The notes below the pieces were generated by a model. That model ran no database searches and was not told the origin of the DNA. It saw nothing but the letters and a program-made list of their open reading frames with translations. This document shows, one piece after another, positions 6,486-6,492 of a DNA stretch of 6,492 bases; the first letter of the stretch is position 1, and each line of letters opens with the position of its first letter. The position numbers and the translations under genes are program-made. Source of the stretch: an uncultured Fretibacterium sp. (GTDB lineage Bacteria > Synergistota > Synergistia > Synergistales > Aminobacteriaceae); assembly GCF_938040765.1 (NCBI RefSeq), contig NZ_CALIAA010000096.1, forward strand, positions 1 through 6,492, in the 5' to 3' direction.

Positions 6486-6492
6486 AATTGAA

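Overview
This is a GC-rich bacterial window in which almost every base is coding. It holds two gene blocks that converge near position 4660. The codon use, the short ATGA overlaps and the mix of families suit a GC-rich Gram-negative anaerobe. The half-size AbrB-type membrane protein next to a TtcA-type enzyme makes me think of Synergistota, but this is a weak inference and no marker gene is present.

Left block, + strand, about 27 to 4650: part of a surface-polysaccharide (exopolysaccharide, O-antigen or capsule type) gene cluster. In order it carries a broken FkbM-family sugar methyltransferase, a second SAM-dependent methyltransferase of a type common in polysaccharide loci, a NodB-type polysaccharide deacetylase, a GT4 (GT-B fold) glycosyltransferase and a GT2 (GT-A fold) glycosyltransferase. 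The last four genes are tightly coupled: two 4-base ATGA overlaps and one 8-base overlap. They probably sit on one transcript and build and decorate one glycan, with two sugar-transfer steps plus methylation and deacetylation. Flippase, polymerase and priming transferase are not in the window and would lie upstream or elsewhere.

Right block, - strand, 6492 down to 4678: a small AbrB-type membrane protein possibly cut by the window edge, a TtcA-type tRNA thiolation ATPase that overlaps it by ATGA, then, after a 69-base AT-rich gap, a Nudix hydrolase with a textbook Nudix box and a strong Shine-Dalgarno sequence. These are housekeeping or accessory genes unrelated to the glycan cluster.

The most notable observation is in the first gene. 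The FkbM protein can be followed through three reading frames, with the two clear switches falling on a G6 run (183-188) and a T5 run (218-222). Restoring one base in each run gives a continuous family-like N-terminus. This is either a recent double-frameshift pseudogene, phase variation, or homopolymer sequencing error. I saw no tRNA, rRNA, CRISPR array, insertion sequence or attachment site, and no convincing evidence of a novel system.
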